From assembly GCA_016649925.1 (NCBI GenBank), contig JAENWO010000131.1, positions 1-6,907 on the forward strand: a stretch of DNA of 6,907 bases. Direction: 5' to 3'. Made by a program: the position numbers and the translations under genes. A model generated the notes under the pieces. That model did no database searches. It had not been told where the DNA came from and saw only the letters and a program-made list of their open reading frames with translations. This document shows, in pieces, positions 6,297 through 6,907 of the stretch. Source of the DNA: Actinomycetales bacterium (GTDB taxonomy: Bacteria; Actinomycetota; Actinomycetes; Actinomycetales; Beutenbergiaceae). The number at the start of each line of letters is the position of its first letter. Position 1 is the stretch's first letter.

Positions 6297-6630
6297 TCAC
6301 CGGAGCGTTACGCTCGCGTTGACACCAACCGGAAAGAGGCGAGGCAGCTGTAGACCTTCCTCGTCGAAGGGCCTGTGGCGAGCGTTCTTGGTCTGGTGGA
6401 CGTGTCCAAGACTCGTGCAGCGGCTGACGCGGTAGGCGGTCTTACAACCGGAAACTTGAAGGACTCGCCGTCCGCGTCTTCTCGCGATCGTCCCCACTCG
6501 AGGACCGGTGTGCTGACTCCGCCCGGATATCGCTGGCGTCCGATCGCCTTCGGATCGTCGCCGTCTCCAGTGTGCGGGATGTCGCGTTGGCATGTCCTCG
6601 CGATCGACCGGTGAACAGTGCCCGGCACGC
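6297..6630. other. Stretch without a recognisable gene
   Basis: The bases between the second lacZ relic and the arabinofuranosidase terminator contain several overlapping frames on both strands, none with family motifs, a good ribosome site or consistent third-position G/C bias. Composition is less GC-biased than the flanking genes. It is probably degraded or non-coding sequence left by gene loss. I see no transposase remnant or RNA gene. Confidence 0.5.
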
Positions 6631-6670
6631 CGCCGACCGAGTGTCGTGTCGTGTCGTCACACGGTCGGCG
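6631..6670 (-). terminator. Stem-loop terminator downstream of the arabinofuranosidase gene
   Basis: The arms cgccgaccg (6631-6639) and cggtcggcg (6662-6670) are perfect 9-bp complements, extended after one mismatch by gtg/cac. The structure begins 45 bases after the minus-strand stop at 6716. Its loop side contains three tandem gtgtc units (6641-6655). With no facing gene on the plus strand in this window, it most likely ends the arabinofuranosidase transcript. Confidence 0.6.
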
Positions 6671-6715
6671 GATGGCCTGGGACTCCACGCCCTCAGGCAT
6701 GTCCCACTGCCGGGC

Positions 6716-6907
6716 TCAGGGGACCTGGGCGCTGACCGTCACGAACGAGTGTGCCGGGAGGTGCACCCGCAGGACGCCGTCGGTAGTGGTGACGCCGTCG
6801 TGGTCACGGACCTCGACGGCGGGCGTCGCCCCTGCGGCGTTGTGGCTGTTCAGCTCACCTGCGGTGAGGATCCGCGCCGTCGTGCCCGTCACCTCCCGGC
6901 CACGCAG
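6716..6907 (-). CDS. C-terminal end of a probable alpha-L-arabinofuranosidase (GH51), partial
   Basis: A minus-strand frame enters from the right edge and runs 63 codons to a TGA at 6716-6718, so only the C-terminus is present. It reads VTGTTARILTAGELNSHN, then an Ala/Val-rich segment, then DGVLRVHLPAHSFVTVSAQV. This order (a strand with an ILTA-L-HN block, then a GVLRV-LPxHSFVTV final strand) is how the C-terminal beta-sandwich of GH51 alpha-N-arabinofuranosidases ends, as I recall the family. Such enzymes release terminal L-arabinose from arabinan and arabinoxylan oligomers. The catalytic barrel lies outside the window, so the assignment rests on this tail alone; another clan GH-A hydrolase with a similar sandwich cannot be excluded. 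Third positions are strongly G/C, consistent with a live gene. Confidence 0.65.
   Translation of the reverse strand: MRGREVTGTTARILTAGELNSHNAAGATPAVEVRDHDGVTTTDGVLRVHLPAHSFVTVSAQVP

Noticed and set aside
6319..6324. Exact ttgaca hexamer as a -35 element
   Set aside because: No -10-like hexamer lies at 16-19 bases; the nearest candidate (tagacc, 6351) is 26 bases away, and no gene follows on the plus strand.
1323..6382. A shared 13-mer (cctgtggcgagcg) near 1323 and near 6370 as possible repeat or element ends
   Set aside because: One 13-base match is about what chance gives in a GC-rich window of this size, and flanking bases do not match.

Overview
The window comes from a high-GC actinobacterium. 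All genes have strongly G/C-biased third positions, GTG starts occur, the nhaA start looks leaderless, and the glycosidases resemble those of soil or plant-litter actinomycetes. A Cellulomonas/Promicromonospora-like host is plausible, but the sequence alone cannot fix the genus.

Layout from left to right. (1) At 1-56 is the likely 3' tail of an upstream gene, closed by a perfect stem-loop terminator at 56-90. (2) At 208-1263 (+) is an intact zinc-dependent medium-chain alcohol dehydrogenase with a strong ribosome binding site, a palindrome in its leader and a terminator hairpin just after its stop. (3) At 1528-3129 (-), convergent with it, is an intact cytoplasmic GH29 alpha-L-fucosidase. (4) At 3273-3783 (+) is a decayed C-terminal remnant of a GH2 beta-galactosidase (LacZ), with internal deletions and a frame change but the original C-terminus still readable. 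(5) At 3837-5729 (+) is an intact NhaA Na+/H+ antiporter fused to a DsbA-like thioredoxin-fold domain, apparently expressed from a leaderless promoter. (6) At 5991-6296 (+) is a second LacZ C-terminal remnant, frameshifted and truncated. (7) At 6297-6630 is a stretch with no recognisable gene. (8) At 6716-6907 (-) is the C-terminal end of a probable GH51 alpha-L-arabinofuranosidase, with a stem-loop terminator downstream.

The region reads as a carbohydrate-utilisation neighbourhood (fucosidase, two former beta-galactosidases, arabinofuranosidase) that has undergone gene loss. The NhaA-DsbA gene sits between the two lacZ remnants. These remnants overlap the same LacZ segment (51 of 67 residues and 160 of 201 bases identical by hand count), so they are two paralogs and not one gene split by nhaA. 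The live genes (dehydrogenase, fucosidase, nhaA fusion, arabinofuranosidase) appear to be separate transcription units; I see no operon. I found no RNA gene, CRISPR array, insertion sequence or phage element, and nothing that amounts to a new multi-gene system. The most noteworthy points are the paired lacZ relics and the antiporter-oxidoreductase fusion.
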